Counted from the first letter of the stretch, positions 1 through 11,699 are shown. The stretch is 64,000 bases of DNA from Aplectana chamaeleonis (GCA_029168955.1 JAPDOI010000184.1:1178001-1242000), one strand, 5' to 3'. The notes: generated by a model from the sequence alone, not told the origin. Made by a program: numbers and translations.

Positions 1-1041
1 ACGTCAGCTTTCGAGGTGAAAACAGGAGTAAGGCAAGGAGCCGTTGCAGGACCTTTTCTTTTCAACTTCGCCGTTGATGACATCATGCGTAGAGTTGCAG
101 AACAGTTTCCTGCGGATGTGATCCTAACACCATCAGGACGCTCCCTTGTCGACCTGGAGTACGCCGACGACATTGTGTTATTCGCTGAAAACAACGCAAA
201 ACTGCAAAGGATTGTGAACCTCGTTTCGAAGTATGCCGCAGCCTATGGACTTCGTCTTCGTCCCGACAAATGCAAGCAGATGTGGGTCTCTCAGAGGCCT
301 TCAACTGGAGTTTGTGTGGACGGACAACGTATCGAACTGGTGGACGATTTCTGTTATTTGGGCTGTTTGCTGAAGAACGATGGTAGTTATGCAGCGGATA
401 TTCGACAACGATGTGCGAAAGCTACGTCTGCATTCAATTCTCTAACCAAGTGTTTGTGGTCTACCACCATCGCGAAGGAAGTCAAGTTGCGCGTCTACCT
501 ATCCGCTATTCGCCCTATCATGATGTACGGATCGGAGACGTGGGCAGCACCGAAAACGCAGATGGAAAGGTTGGATTGCACGGAGAGGAAGCTTTTTAGG
601 CGTTTGCTTGGATATTTCTGGCCGCGTGTATGCCATAACGAAGACCTTTACAACGAAATCGACGCAGTACATCAACGCTTGACACGAGGGAGGTGCCAGC
701 ATCTCCTAACGCCATCTCAAGCAGCAATGGAAAGTCGACTTCGACTGCTCGGGCATATATTAAGAAGAACGCCGGATCGTCTCGTACAACACGCTTTAAA
801 AATGCTTCCAAATCCTGTCTGGAAACGGCCACCTGGGCGTAGGCGAAAGTTCTGGACGGATGTGGTTAAAGAGGATTTAAAGTCACTCGGCATCGAAAGA
901 CAGTTCAGGCGCGATGTTTCGTTTCGCAGGAAATGGAATAGTGACAGCTGGATGGAATGTGTTCAAATTGTGGCTGAAGACCGTGAAAAATGGACACGGC
1001 TGACTACTAGGACGGCACACCTCGGTGAAGATGCGGAATGA
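1..1041 (+). CDS. LINE (RTE-like) reverse transcriptase, 3' part
   Basis: The reading frame is open from the window edge to a stop at 1039-1041, so the N-terminal part (endonuclease and first RT motifs) lies outside. The protein has the RT palm motif GVRQGAVAGPFLFNF at about residues 4-18, then the catalytic block LEYADDIVLF with YADD at about 49-52. After the thumb come SETW, RLRLLGHILRR and a GRRRKFWTDVV block, the C-terminal layout of non-LTR elements abundant in nematodes and often labelled endonuclease-reverse transcriptase. It would copy element RNA at a nicked chromosomal target. The frame is unbroken for 341 codons, so the copy is young or still constrained. The clade is inferred from motif style; a related LINE clade is possible. 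Confidence 0.88.
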   Translation, partial: TSAFEVKTGVRQGAVAGPFLFNFAVDDIMRRVAEQFPADVILTPSGRSLVDLEYADDIVLFAENNAKLQRIVNLVSKYAAAYGLRLRPDKCKQMWVSQRPSTGVCVDGQRIELVDDFCYLGCLLKNDGSYAADIRQRCAKATSAFNSLTKCLWSTTIAKEVKLRVYLSAIRPIMMYGSETWAAPKTQMERLDCTERKLFRRLLGYFWPRVCHNEDLYNEIDAVHQRLTRGRCQHLLTPSQAAMESRLRLLGHILRRTPDRLVQHALKMLPNPVWKRPPGRRRKFWTDVVKEDLKSLGIERQFRRDVSFRRKWNSDSWMECVQIVAEDREKWTRLTTRTAHLGEDAE

Positions 1042-1095
1042 CCGCGTCAGGCGAAAGCCAACCGATTAAGTCAAAGTAAGTCAAGTTCAAGCGAA
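1042..1095 (+). repeat. Short 3' tail of the LINE
   Basis: Directly after the stop codon there are only about 50 bases, rich in AAGTCAA/AAGTAAGTCAA repeats, before sequence shared with another site (1095-1480) begins. A very short 3' UTR ending in small tandem repeats instead of poly(A) is typical of RTE-type LINEs and supports the assignment and the element boundary. Confidence 0.5.
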
Positions 1096-1480
1096 TATCT
1101 GAGCTTGGCTGAGATCATTCACGAAGTTTGGGGCCTGCGACTGCAACTCTATAAAATGATGCCACGAAATGGGCGTGGCAGAAATCTGAAGGCCTTTTGA
1201 GAATTATTTTCGAAAATATGTAGCTGTTTCTCTGAGATTCAATGATATTGTAAACCTTTGTTTCTCGATTCCACTTATTCGCTTGTTTACCGCCACGACA
1301 GCAACAAAAATCTTGATAGTTTTTTTTGCACATGCAGCCTGCCTTCCATAAAGGAGTGTCGGTGGAGACAGGTGGAGATGACCACGGGCATCGGCAAATC
1401 TCGTTTGTGGCAGATCATAAGAGAATTTTCTCATCTCGCCGAGGAAATTTTCTCTCCATTTTCGAAGTCAGTTGTTTGAA
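1095..1480 (+). repeat. Dispersed repeat, also inverted at about 21.63-22.09 kb
   Basis: The segment starting GAGCTTGGCTGAGATCATTC recurs in reverse complement near 22.0-22.1 kb. Shared landmarks include a TTTTTTGCACATGCAGCCT-like stretch and a block reading GGTGGAGATGACCACGGGCA here. Divergence is obvious. No coding pattern survives in either copy. It is probably an old non-autonomous element. Confidence 0.5.
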
Positions 1481-1611
1481 ATCCACTCCAATAGGCAAAT
1501 ATGGTTCGGAAGAAGAAAAAGTGGTCGCTGATTAGCTGAAAATTGACTTCTGATTAGCCTTGAAGGACACCTCATGTCGCTTGGACGCTTTCTGGGAGAC
1601 AGGCTGCACCC

Positions 1612-1709
1612 CAGAGGTGTGCGGCAACGAAAAATAAAATTTCGGCAAACGGCAAGGGCGGACGGAGAGCAAACTGTAATCGGCAAACGGCAATAACCGC
1701 ACACCCCTG
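1612..1709. mobile_element. Small hAT-like MITE with degenerate 8-bp target duplication
   Basis: The element starts CAGAGGTGTGCGGCAA and ends AACCGCACACCCCTG, imperfect terminal inverted repeats. It is flanked by CTGCACCC on the left and CTGTACAC on the right, six of eight matching, as expected of an aged 8-bp duplication. The interior contains two GGCAAACGGCAA repeats. The ends resemble the larger TTCCG-rich family nearby (CAGGGCTGTGCGGAA). A related copy lies inverted near 19.37-19.43 kb. Confidence 0.55.
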
Positions 1710-1904
1710 CTGTACACTATTTCGAAGGGCGGGTACATGTAATTAGTATTTTTAGAGGCTGCCTTTTCGGATTTCCAGAAGCGAGACTTCGAACTCACTG
1801 AATGTGTCGTAGTGACTTTTTCTTGAATAACTATTAGCTTATTGACTGAAATCACTGGTTATTGAATGAAAGCTGCGGCCAATGAGTAACAGCGTGAGAA
1901 TGAG

Positions 1905-2028
1905 ACGACCCAACATTTTTTTGGTCTCTTCCGTTTCCGTTTCCGGATTTCCGTTTCCGGCGTTTTTTGGCCATTTTTCTTCCGTTTCCGTTTCCGAAGT
2001 TTTTGAAAAAGAGTTCCGCACAGCCCTG
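1905..2028. mobile_element. TTCCG-rich hAT-like MITE end (right terminus)
   Basis: Degenerate TTTCCG hexamers run across the segment and finish at the terminus GAGTTCCGCACAGCCCTG, followed by CGCGACAC. The same terminus occurs at 14296-14310 and, inverted, at 5551. No matching left end with CGCGACAC before it was found, so this is a truncated or partly resolved copy. Confidence 0.5.
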
Positions 2029-2499
2029 CGCGACACTGAAACATATGCCCTAGTTATAGCGTTTCGCTGCCGCTGACTTCCGCCGCAGGTCTTCTATTGG
2101 TCAACGTCGAAGCCTCGCCAAATGCAGACCTCCCGCAGGAACTAACGGCAGCGAAACGCCGATGTGAAACTAACCCCATACTCACAAGGAAAGTCATACT
2201 AAGCATTCCAAGCAAAATGTTCTTTTCTAGAACCATTTTTGGACGTAAAGTTCGAATTTGCCCATCGCAGCTGTGAAGCTAGAAACGAATTTAGGAGAAC
2301 CGGGCCTTATTATCATGTTTTTTAAAGGATACGTCTTGTCATTCGAGTAGTGACGTCATTAATCGAACTTGTGTTTTGCTGGTTCGGCAAAGTCAGGTTT
2401 GTGGGTTGTTTGAGGGGTGTGATCGCGTATACGTTTGAGGGCTGTGATCGCGTATATTATAATCGGAAGACCTTGCTTGGACGTGGTGTCTACAGGAGT
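2029..2499. other. Non-coding stretch, element remnants only
   Basis: No exon with both splice signals is visible. The stretch at about 2215-2280 (a TTTTCTAGAACCATTTTTGG block, then GCCCATCGCAGCTGTGAAG) recurs in related form at 55.38-55.45 kb, marking it as a diverged dispersed repeat. Confidence 0.4.
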
Positions 2500-2693
2500 C
2501 GATTATAAGTTTCAAAGATTAGTGTTTTGCCCCCGCGGTGGAATAATCGAATTTCAACGCGGTCACTGTTTTTTGCATGTTTTTTTTTGTAAATTTTTTT
2601 CTCGCAAATGATGCTGTAGATTGCTGTACCATCGTGTTAAAACACTAGAATTTCATGACGGTGGCAAAACATTAAACTTAAAACTTGTAATCG
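2500..2693. mobile_element. MITE with about 55-bp imperfect terminal inverted repeats
   Basis: The left end CGATTATAAGTTTCAAAG continues into TTAGTGTTTTGCC and a CCGCGGTGG block. The right end is its reverse complement, with GGTGGCAAAACATTAAACTT and then CTTGTAATCG. The same family is at 4635-4863 and a single end is near 3526-3575. No coding capacity. Confidence 0.65.
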
Positions 2694-3625
2694 AGTGTCT
2701 AGAGGAACCGCGATTCCGTGGATGGGTCATCTATGAGACCATGCAAAGGGGCGACGAGGAGTTCTCGAGGGAGTATTCCTGCCCTCTTTGCATGTCTACA
2801 GGGATCATTGCGTACGGTGACATCTCATTTGTGTCCTGTAGACAACGGCGAGTGTCTGAGATGCCCATTTAAAAAGTCACCTATAGATCAGTTTTGATCT
2901 AAACAACAAAATTTCCACAAAAACTAGGTAGAATTGCGTTCTGATAAAGACACGCACCGCTCGCCAGATATGTATGTATTCCCCGATATAGCTCATAAAC
3001 GCCCCGGGGGTTTAAGTCTGTTTCACGATTAAAACTCTCAATTTGTTCACCTGGTAATTTTTAATTAACGCTCCTGAAACCTCACAACTCTCGCTAATCC
3101 CTCCATACAGAACAGTGAGATTTGTCAATTTCACACACAGCATTCTTTCTCTACGAATTGTGCATTTGGCAACGTAAGGAGTTCTAGTTGTCCAAAAATC
3201 ATCATCTCAGTAAAACCCAAGTGTTTCAACACGTTCACGGCAATTTGTATGTTTTGATCGTTTTGGACCAGAGATCACTGCGTTGGAATTTAGTGTGGGC
3301 GTGTGAGACGCAAGCGTGTCCGAACACATGAATCCTGCCGCAGCGGATATTTTCTAACAATCAGAATAAATTAAATCGTGGGCATTCAAGACACTGTGTT
3401 TGATTTGAAACCTTGGATTTGCCAGTTGATTCTTCCCTGAAAATCGACATGGTTTCTGGGGCATCTGGCGCAATTCGTTACATGTAGGCAGCCCTGCTAA
3501 TCTATTTTTACCGCTCTGAGACCTTGATTATAAGTTCAAAGGTTAAAGTTTTGCCATCGTGGCGAACTACTAAAATTGCAACACTTTCTTCTTTTTTTGA
3601 GTTTTCCCGCAGATAACTGTTGCAT
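2694..3625. other. Non-coding stretch
   Basis: It contains a partial inverted repeat (ACCATGCAAAGGGGCGA near 2738 against GCCCTCTTTGCATG near 2781) and one diverged end of the 2500-2693 MITE family near 3526-3575. Nothing else with coding or splice structure is seen. Confidence 0.35.
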
Positions 3626-3848
3626 AGTTAGGTCCGTGGTTTGTTTCGTCAAGAAAAAACATTTAAATCTCATCCGCGGCTGACGCGGCAGTCGCGTGCG
3701 CCGGCCCGCCCATTGACTGACGCCGAGAGAAGAGCGCAGCTGATCAGCTTACGATACCGCCAGCCGCCGGTGAGATTCAAACCGCCCGCGACATCCGCGG
3801 ATGAGATTTGAATGTTTCTTTCTGAGGAAACAATCCGCGGACCTAACT
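3626..3848. mobile_element. Foldback MITE
   Basis: About 50-bp arms: AGTTAGGTCCGTGGTTTGTT at the left matches AACAATCCGCGGACCTAACT at the right in inverse. The arms continue through AAATCTCATCCGCGG and CCGCGGATGAGATTT. No clear target duplication. The GC-rich middle has no open frame of note. Confidence 0.65.
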
Positions 3849-4634
3849 GTAAAATGTTGCACCAGCGTGCCTAAACAGGAATTTCGGTGCGAAAGAAAAA
3901 AGGGCTCCTACTTCCTTCGGCGGCGACAAACAAGTACCCCTTCGAGTTCATGATCGAGTGGTTCAAAACCAGTTTTTTTTAACAATAGGAAACAAACAGC
4001 TAATATTCTGTCCATACTAATCGTCTACATTTTTCCACAAAATCTCGATCTTATCACCAAAAGGCGTCCAATGATGAGCATTGAGGCATAAACAATCACA
4101 TCTGCCTGGAAAGCCTATGCTTTCAGGTGGTTCATTTCCTAACTTCCCTCCCCGACACGGTCGGCGCCGGCTCTGCTTGGTCTTCTCAGCGTATGCAGCC
4201 CTACTCGGCATGCCTTCAAATCAATCGACTTAAAGTTCTCATCTGTGGCGACAGTCGTAAGTTTTCACTCATCAATATCAATCGAGGTTGTTACTGCTGC
4301 GATCGGCAATGGAAGTATAACCCACTTTGGGTATGTCAATGCTTGCTGAACTCGAATTCGAACGAGAAGACAGCCTTCAATTGAGTAGTGTAGAAGCCCT
4401 TCCAAACCGCGCTCAATGTTGTTAACACATGTCGTCTTAGAAAGTCGAAAAGGTCCGTAACTTCGTTTTAAGAGGTTGGCAAGACTTCATTGATTCATGC
4501 GTTCCGCGATGACTGCTTTACTGAAGACGTCAGAGAAACTGGCGAAATGGTCTGCCGAATGCTCTACGTGCAGGATCGCAGAACCCTATTTCAGGTAAGA
4601 GCAAATAATGATTATTTATCACATTATTATGTAC
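3849..4634. other. Non-coding stretch
   Basis: No inverted-repeat element and no exon-like pattern could be supported. Short open frames around 4017-4384 have no recognisable motif and no splice-site support. Confidence 0.3.
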
Positions 4635-4863
4635 CGGATTATAGGTTTTGAAGGTTAGTGTTTTGCAACCGCCGAGAAATACGAGTGTTGTAACGCGTTC
4701 GCACCAGATTTTCTGTTTTGACACGTTGGTACAACATTTTACAGCAGTTATACGAGGGTAAAACTCAGCAAACGTGTCAAAAACACGCGAGAAACAGTGA
4801 ACGTGTTGAAACTCGTGTAATTCACGGCGGTGGCAAAACGCTATTCTAAAGAACTTATACTCG
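4635..4863. mobile_element. MITE, second copy of the 2500-2693 family
   Basis: The ends CGGATTATAGGTTTTGAAGG and the inverse of AAGAACTTATACTCG enclose GTTAGTGTTTTGC on one side and GGTGGCAAAACGCTA on the other. This is the same terminal pattern as at 2500-2693. Confidence 0.55.
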
Positions 4864-5550
4864 ACTCAAAACCAATATTCACGATGAATAGCATATCAGA
4901 GTTCGACTCAAAAATGGGGTTGTTTGGTTGTGGGATATCAATAGTGAAGGACTAGCGAAAGGAAGTGCTTAGAAAAGGCTAAAATAGCGGTTTCTAACGT
5001 ACGTACAGGTTCAGGGCGCTCACGAGCTCACGCGCCCTGCTAGTTTCCGCAAGCGCGCGCTAATGGTGAAATGTGCGCGAATCGATCAGGCTGGACGTGG
5101 CGGAGTTGCTTAGCAATTTGCAATCGAAAACGTCTGCGGCGCCACAAGCTCGTCAGAACGGCGGGCGGGGCGGGCAAAGCAATCGTACTGGGCTAACGAG
5201 ATATTCACTTCGCGGCCGTTTTTACCGATTTGGGGCCCATTTCCGCTGCTCTCTTCGTCTCTATCCCCCTCCGGCAACTGTCAGCATAGTGTTTCGCATC
5301 GAAAATCCGAGAACAAGACTTATCGTGTACACTATCTTTGAACCTTTGTGCCGCCCCAGTGCGACCGCCGCGGAATTCCGCTGCGTTCACGTCATTGGTC
5401 TCTTTAGCAGCTTTGGGAAAACGTGCTCTAGCGACAAAGTGAACACAGGCCAACTCGTCCATTTCCGTGTACAGGGTCAGCAAGCTGATGATGACGCGTT
5501 CTCGATTGTGGTAGCTGAGCACAATATTTAATCCTCTCAGGGCTATGGAG
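4864..5550. other. Non-coding stretch ahead of the nested element
   Basis: GC-richer sequence (about 5010-5450) with overlapping open frames on both strands but no recognisable domain or splice signal. It ends in CTATGGAG at 5543-5550, the left target duplication of the element beginning at 5551. Confidence 0.3.
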
Positions 5551-6343
5551 CAGGGCTGTGCGGAAGTGTTCCGTTTCCGATTCCGTTTCCGTATTTCCGG
5601 TGCTTTTTGGGCTGTTCCGTTCCGTTTCCGTTTCCGGTTTTTTTTTTGGCCCGGAAACGGAAGAAAACAGTAGTGGGTAGACTGTAAGCTGTATATGTGA
5701 CCGCAAGCGGGCACCTACAGCTTGCCGTCCCCTATCGACGCATAGGGCGATCCCAGCGTGGGCTTGACCTTACCGGCTACAGAAGGTATCCTCTGTTCCA
5801 ATCTAGTCCTGAGATGGGGAGCCTAAATAGTCAGAAACTTTTCTTTTTGCCTCTGCAGCGTATGCCCACTAGAGCATGTCAACGAATATTCGGCCGAATA
5901 AGCGAATAATCGGATATTCGAATAATTCGATTATTTGAAAGAGTCAATTTTCCAAAGTATTCGTTTATTCTAATATTCGAAATTTTTTATTCGTTTGATA
6001 TACTCTAATGCCCACCCAAGACTGCGCTCTTTGAGCTCTTCATCGGCAAACTCAATTTGAACAGCCCATGATTTTCTAGGATTGATTTGATATCACTGAA
6101 GCGCCAGAATCAAAAATCTTTCAGCGCCTCAACGTGATTTGGGACAGGAAAAGTTCTAGTTCATACTCATACAGTCGCGGGGTTGCACTTTAGCACAGTA
6201 AGAATTGCGCTCGCTGGCCGACATCTAGCTAAACAACCCTAGTTGTCAGCAGCATGTGTTACCAGCGTGCACTATACTTGTTCCGAATCGAATAATCGGA
6301 TGAATATCCGACTGTTTAAGTCGGATAAAAAGTCGACTTTTTA

Positions 6344-6825
6344 TTCGAAAAGTCGGATATTCGAAAAAGTGCGATATCCCACTACAGTCGAAAAGTCGAA
6401 TATTCGAAAAAGTCCGATATCCGACTACAGTCGAAAAGTCGAATATTCGAAAAAGTGCGATATCCGACTACAGTCGAAAAGTCGAATATTCGAAAAAGTG
6501 CGATATCCGACTACAGTCGAAAAGTCGAATATTCGAAAAAGTCCGATATCCGACTACAGTCGAAAAGTCGAATATTCGAAAAAGTCCGATATCCGACTAC
6601 AGTCGAAAAGTCGAATATTCGAAAAAGTGCGATATCCGACTACAGTCGAAAAGTCGAATATTCGAAAAAGTGCGATATCCGACTACAGTCGAAAAGTCGA
6701 ATATTCGAAAAAGTCCGATATCCGACTACAGTCGAAAAGTCGAATATTCGAAAAAGTGCGATATCCGACTACAGTCGAAAAGTCGAATATTCGAAAAAGT
6801 GCGATATCCGACTATAGTCGAAAAG
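6344..6825 (+). repeat. 43-bp minisatellite array, left arm of copy 1 (first part)
   Basis: About eleven units of 43 bp. Each unit contains GTCGAATATTCGAAAAAG, then a GCGATATCC block, then GACTACAGTCGAAAA. Units vary mainly at GTGC/GTCC before GATATCC. The array is cut at 6826 by the MULE-like insertion and resumes at 8307. Long open frames here are a by-product of the repeat. Confidence 0.9.
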
Positions 6826-8306
6826 GAAGAATACTACGTGGCCTTGAGCTGTGGCTCACTACGCGTCGCGGTCGCGCTGCGGTGTTGCAATTAGAGCACG
6901 TTTACACGCCGCCAACGCTTTTCGATACGGTTATTTGTTGTAACACAAAGGGATGAAGAAAAACATGATAGACAACAAAGTTCAGGCATGAAGACAGCTG
7001 TCCATACAGCCATCAATGGTGATCAACAATGGTTCTACTTTAGGTAACAGAGCACGGGTTCCTATTGTGAGACATCCTTCTTCGGCATTTCCTAGGCTTA
7101 ACACCAGGGGTGCGTTCCAAGAAGATTTCCACGGCAGGAAAATGGGTCTGATAAGACATAACGAATGATAATCTAACAGATAGGCTCATTTCATGCGGTC
7201 TCTCAATCTATCATTGGTCGGCTCTAATTAGATTCATTTTTCCTCCCGTGGGAAATCTTCTTGGAACGCACCCCAGAGCTCACCAGTTATTTCTCACAAG
7301 ACTATGCCAACAGAGGATCGGTTTCAGAAAACGTCACGGAAATCATTCAGGATTGGAAAACACATTAGTTTTCTGTCCACTGTGCAAGCTGGACCTTTTG
7401 CACTTAAGAAGCTATGTAGGCGTATGAGGGGGGTTCACGAGCATTCAGAAGCTCAGGTGGAACAGGTGAAAAGTGATGTGAGAACGGCTATTCAAGGACT
7501 GCACCACATTTCGCTGTAATACCTGCAAAAAAACATTTTGTTAGGCAAGCGGTCTTGAGCAATACGATCAGGTATGTTTAAGCAGTTATGCAAAAATTAC
7601 CACATCGCTGGGCACTCTGGCCGAAACTACTCCATTATCGTCCTTCAGAGGAAAGACGGCAAAAAAATATTAGGTGTCAGAGAAGAAATTTGGCCGTTTG
7701 GCAGAATATATCCTTTACAAGGCCACATGAACATTTCTTATAAATAGTTGTGTTGACGAAATGATCAAGATGACCTTTGCACAATGAAAGGGGATTGGTT
7801 CCGGCTAAAAAATATGTATGGTTCAAATTCTGAAGGTCTTGACACTGTGGTATCAAAAAAACAAGGGTTTCGTATTAGTTCACGTATAATTTGGTTTCAT
7901 CTTAACTTTAATCAAATAAAAATTTCTTTGAAATATTTCTTTTCTTTATATATCTGGGGTAACCGGAAATAATCAGTTATATATGTGAACCAAATAGTAA
8001 CACTGTAGAGGACATAACACAATAAAATTATTGTGTTATTATCCTAAAAATAGTACCTAGTTGGTTTACTCCATACTCGCCCTGCACGCTGCTCTGAATC
8101 ATATTATGTTGCCAATACTTGAGGTCAGATGATTTCTAATGTTTGTTACAACACCTCAAATAATGGAGGGAAACGAGAGTATGTGATGGATTACGCATTC
8201 GGCCCCCCAGCCCGACGTCCCTTAGAAACAGCGCGCTCGAATTGCAACGCCGCAGCGCGACCGCGACGCGTAGTGAGCCACAGCTCAAGGCCACGTAGTA
8301 TTCTTC
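6826..8306. mobile_element. MULE-like foldback inserted in the minisatellite
   Basis: Arms of about 75 bp: GAAGAATACTACGTGGCC at the left and GGCCACGTAGTATTCTTC at the right, extending through a CTCACTACGCGTCGCGGTCG block and its inverse. GTCGAAAAG flanks both sides (6817-6825 and 8307-8315). A 9-bp duplication would fit Mutator-like elements, but this 9-mer also belongs to the repeat unit, so it is weaker evidence than usual. Copy 2 of the host element has an uninterrupted array here, which shows this is an insertion. No transposase frame is visible inside. Confidence 0.7.
7108..7273. mobile_element. 166-bp MITE inside the MULE-like element
   Basis: Near-perfect 30-bp inverted termini: GGGTGCGTTCCAAGAAGATT at the left, AATCTTCTTGGAACGCACCC at the right. 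Both are flanked by CAG (7105-7107 and 7274-7276), a 3-bp duplication that would suit PIF/Harbinger-type elements, although CAG is not their usual TWA target. It is the innermost of the nested insertions. Confidence 0.75.
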
Positions 8307-8650
8307 GTCGAAAAGTCGAATATTCGAAAAAGGGCGATATCCGACTACAGTCGAAAAGTCGAATATTCGAAAAAGTGCGATATCCGACTATAGTCGAAAA
8401 GTCGAATATTCGAAAAAGGGCGATATCCGACTATAGTCGAAAAGTCGAATATTCGAAAAAGGGCGATATCCGACTACAGTCGAAAAGTCGAATATTCGAA
8501 AAAGTGCGATATCCGACTATAGTCGAAAAGTCGAATATTCGAAGAAGTGCGATATCCGACTATAGTCGAAAAGTCGAATATTCGAGAGGGTTATATCCGA
8601 CTACAGTCGAAACGTCGGATATTCGAATAGTTCAAAATCCGACTATTGTC
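8307..8650 (+). repeat. 43-bp minisatellite array, left arm of copy 1 (resumed)
   Basis: About eight units continue the array interrupted at 6826. It ends in decayed units (AAAGTCGGATCTTACAACCT near 8655) that match the same junction at about 25.80 kb in copy 2, defining the inner border of the left array. Confidence 0.88.
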
Positions 8651-10128
8651 GCAAAGTCGGATCTTACAACCTCACTACAAAAAAAAAACTGCTTGTCAAT
8701 CACACTCCTCGAAAATAATTACGCTCATCCGGGAATCTGTATTTGATTTTAGTTATTATTTAAACACATTTTTTATTTATATTTGCTTTTGGAAGAAACT
8801 TTGTGGGTGTAGGTCAGATGGGAGCGATTTTTTTTTTCAAGAAACCTTATTGATGTTGCTGACAGACTTCCGCTATTTGTTGGACGACTACGGTGCGTGT
8901 CCAGACTATAGAGGCACCATACATAATTTCGTGCTACCGATGGATCGTTGTGGGCACCCTTCTGTGCGTCTGTCAAGTTTTCCTTTCGTATTCAACAGCT
9001 CAAAACTCTGCCCGTGGGTAGCAAAATGCCTTCAAGGGAGCGGCCTATTACGCTCTCTAATTCCGTAGTGCAGGGATTTTCGGGTCCTCCCGACGCTCGC
9101 TAAAGCCCGCTTATACTGCATCAAAGGTGTAAGGGTGCAAGCTCTAAGCATACTCCACGCGAAAACAAATGCGAAATTCTCTATTTTGATCTCGCTGTCG
9201 CTAAGCCCTTGAATTCTCGCCTTAATTGTTGCGAGAATTTATGGGCCAGGGTTGGGCAGGCTTGCGACAGGTCGCAACGGGGGAGGTCGTAAAAATTCCG
9301 GTAATTTTTGAACAAAAATGAAAAACTAAGGGGGGGGGAGTGGGCTCGTAAAATTTTCGGAAAAAATGGCGTTTAGCTTCCAACCACTTGGAAAGGTAGA
9401 ATGAGGTAGGAGTAGTGAGTCGCGTAGTTAGTAAGTGGTAAGTAAATTCTTTTTTTTCAATTTTATCCATAAAAAATAACCATTGCGTCGGTAACCCCCG
9501 GGTTGCATCTGTGGCTCAACGCCGGTCCCAACGAGGATTGGCTCAAAAAAGGAATAATTCTGCGAAGGTAGCGAGTTATGTGGACTTCAAGATGTCAAAC
9601 TAAAGAGATTTAGTACTAATTATAGGGGCCACGATTTTGGTCGTGAAATTTTTTTCATCCCAAGAAGGGGGGGTTGTAAAAATTTTGGTCCACAGAGGGG
9701 TCGTAAAATTTTGGTCAACGGCCTGCTCAGCCATGTTATAGGATTAGCGACAGCCTGTGTTGAACAGCGATCTCATCCCGCGTTGGCTACGCTGAACGCA
9801 TGGACGCCGTTCGTAGTGCTGGTCCAGTCCTCTCGCGAATCGATTACTCGATACTCTGTGGCTGATTGTGGAGGGTGACCCCGAACTGCTCTCTGGAAGA
9901 CCGTGCCAACGATACATTTGACCGCGGGGACGCTGCAGGCCGTGGGAAGAAACGGCAGTGCGGTCGATCGCAGCGGAGATCGCCCTATAGTACTGATCAG
10001 GACAGGGTGGATCGATCAAGGCGAGAATCTTCCACCCTTTTTCCCGCATTCTCGGCGAGAAATTCCTTAGTTCTTGAAGGTGACGTAGCTAAAATTCCAC
10101 CAACTGGGGCTAATGTGTCCGTAGTTTA

Positions 10129-10690
10129 CTCAGGCAATCGACGCATTCAATGCGTGTCGAATATGCATTCAACTCGAAGAAAAGGCGGTTTGGAGCACAG
10201 TCAGGAAACGTGCTGCAACCGGAGCACGTGCTCCTATTGTGCTTCGAAATACAGCACGTGCGCCAACAAATGAAACGTTCAATGCGGGCATAATAGCCAT
10301 TCCACTCGATGGCTAAACGATTTCCTAAAAAAGGAAAGCATACGACGCACTCTTGAGGCCGGACTCGAATGATGGCAGCATCGCCGGTTCAATTACCCAA
10401 GTTTGCGGTACATGGCTCGCCCGGCCGCTGGTGACCTCGTTCAAACGCGGGCGGTCCCAGATGGTGCTCGGCGAGCTGGCAGAGTCGCATGTCAGTGTGC
10501 CGGCCGCGTCGCGTGTCGGTGCGCTGCTACGATAGCGCTGGACTACCTTGCAGCACGTGCTCCTATGGTGAAATTTTGCAGCACGTGCTGCTGTTCAGAG
10601 CACGTGCCCCTGCGATAGAACCTTTCGATGGGTGTGGTCACCCGAGTTTAATGCATCTTCGACACACATTGAATGCCGCGGTTTTCTGAG
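10129..10690. mobile_element. 562-bp Tc1/mariner-style insertion with TA target, present only in copy 1
   Basis: Copy 1 reads GTAGTTTA, then the insert, then TATGTAAATTC. Copy 2 reads GTAGTTTATGTAAATTC at the same place (about 27226-27242). The insert starts CTCAGGCAATCGACGCATTC and ends GGTTTTCTGAG with partly inverse termini, flanked by TA. This within-window empty site is direct evidence of insertion after the copies separated. The interior has repeated CAGCACGTGCT palindromes. Confidence 0.75.
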
Positions 10691-11054
10691 TATGTAAATT
10701 CTCGCGATAAAATTAGACGAGATACCTCCAAAGCCCCGGGAATCTAATGTACTCGTGTGAGGCATTTTGCGACCCGTCGGCAGAGAGCAGATTCTCCCAG
10801 GAAGAATAATTTCTAGCAACTTTTTTGAAACTTCTATGTTTTTACGTTTTTCCCAAATTGTAGATGCTCTTGTCTCCACGGTAGGAGAACTCTGAATATG
10901 TGACATTTCATAGCAAATCAAAATGTGATAGGCTCTCTACCGCAATAAATCAACTTCAAAAACAAGGTTACATATAGAGTCAACCTAGTTTCTTTACAAG
11001 AAAATCGGACAGCTCTGACTGATCGGCGAACGTAAGGTGCATCCGAATGAGATT

Positions 11055-11301
11055 GGCGGCCCATGCGGCCGGCGTGCTTGGCAGGCGGCCGTCGCGTTCG
11101 CCGCTCTCGGAAGAGCATGCGAAAAGTCCCCACCGCCATCGACTACGAACGGGGCCGGCACCGGCTGGCAGCAAGCACTGCGCCGATCAATCTGCTCTGC
11201 AGACGGTGGGAGAGGGGACGGCCGTCGTTGAAATCCAACACTCGTCCGAGGGCGGCACATGCGACGGCCGCCTGCCAAGCACGCCGGCCGCGTGGGCCGC
11301 C
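11055..11301. repeat. GC-rich inverted repeat (hairpin) within copy 1
   Basis: A 42-bp arm containing GGCCGGCGTGCTTGGCAGGC at 11055-11096 is answered by its inverse at about 11261-11301, with about 165 bp between. The same hairpin is in copy 2 at about 27594-27840. It may be a small element captured before the two copies diverged. Confidence 0.65.
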
Positions 11302-11699
11302 ATTTCCATTTGAGCACACTTTATTCATTGCGAACTGCCTTTTTCACATCTAAATTGAAGAATATAGCACGCTAGCAGCATATAGCTACGGAAACTCGAA
11401 AAAACGGAAACCAGATATAAGCTCTTACCACGAAACCTGTGACAAATACTATAAGGCACGCCTAAACATCCGCCAAGCAGCCATACTCAAGCATGGGAGC
11501 GGTTATTCCGCGGGGGAATGTCGGTTGCCCCTCCCTGGTCATCCAGCGTATAACCGATACTGTTCCTCCGTACAACCGCACAGACTCATGGGCGGTTACT
11601 CGGCGGGGGAACGTCGGTTGATCGGCTGGGGTATCTGCTGGACAACCGATCTTCCACCGCCATTCAACCGATATCACACCGCGGTACAACCGAACCAGA

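Noticed and set aside
6243..6956. Long open frames (up to 237 codons) with repeated SRKVEYSKK and KSRIFEKVRYP words, here and at the other 43-bp arrays
   Set aside because: They arise because a stop-free 43-bp unit cycles through all three frames. No start context, splice signal or non-repeat domain supports them.
9744..10049. 101-codon minus-strand frame conserved with 26849-27154
   Set aside because: Both lie in the duplicated element interior, where flanking DNA is just as similar, so conservation reflects copying. No domain recognised.
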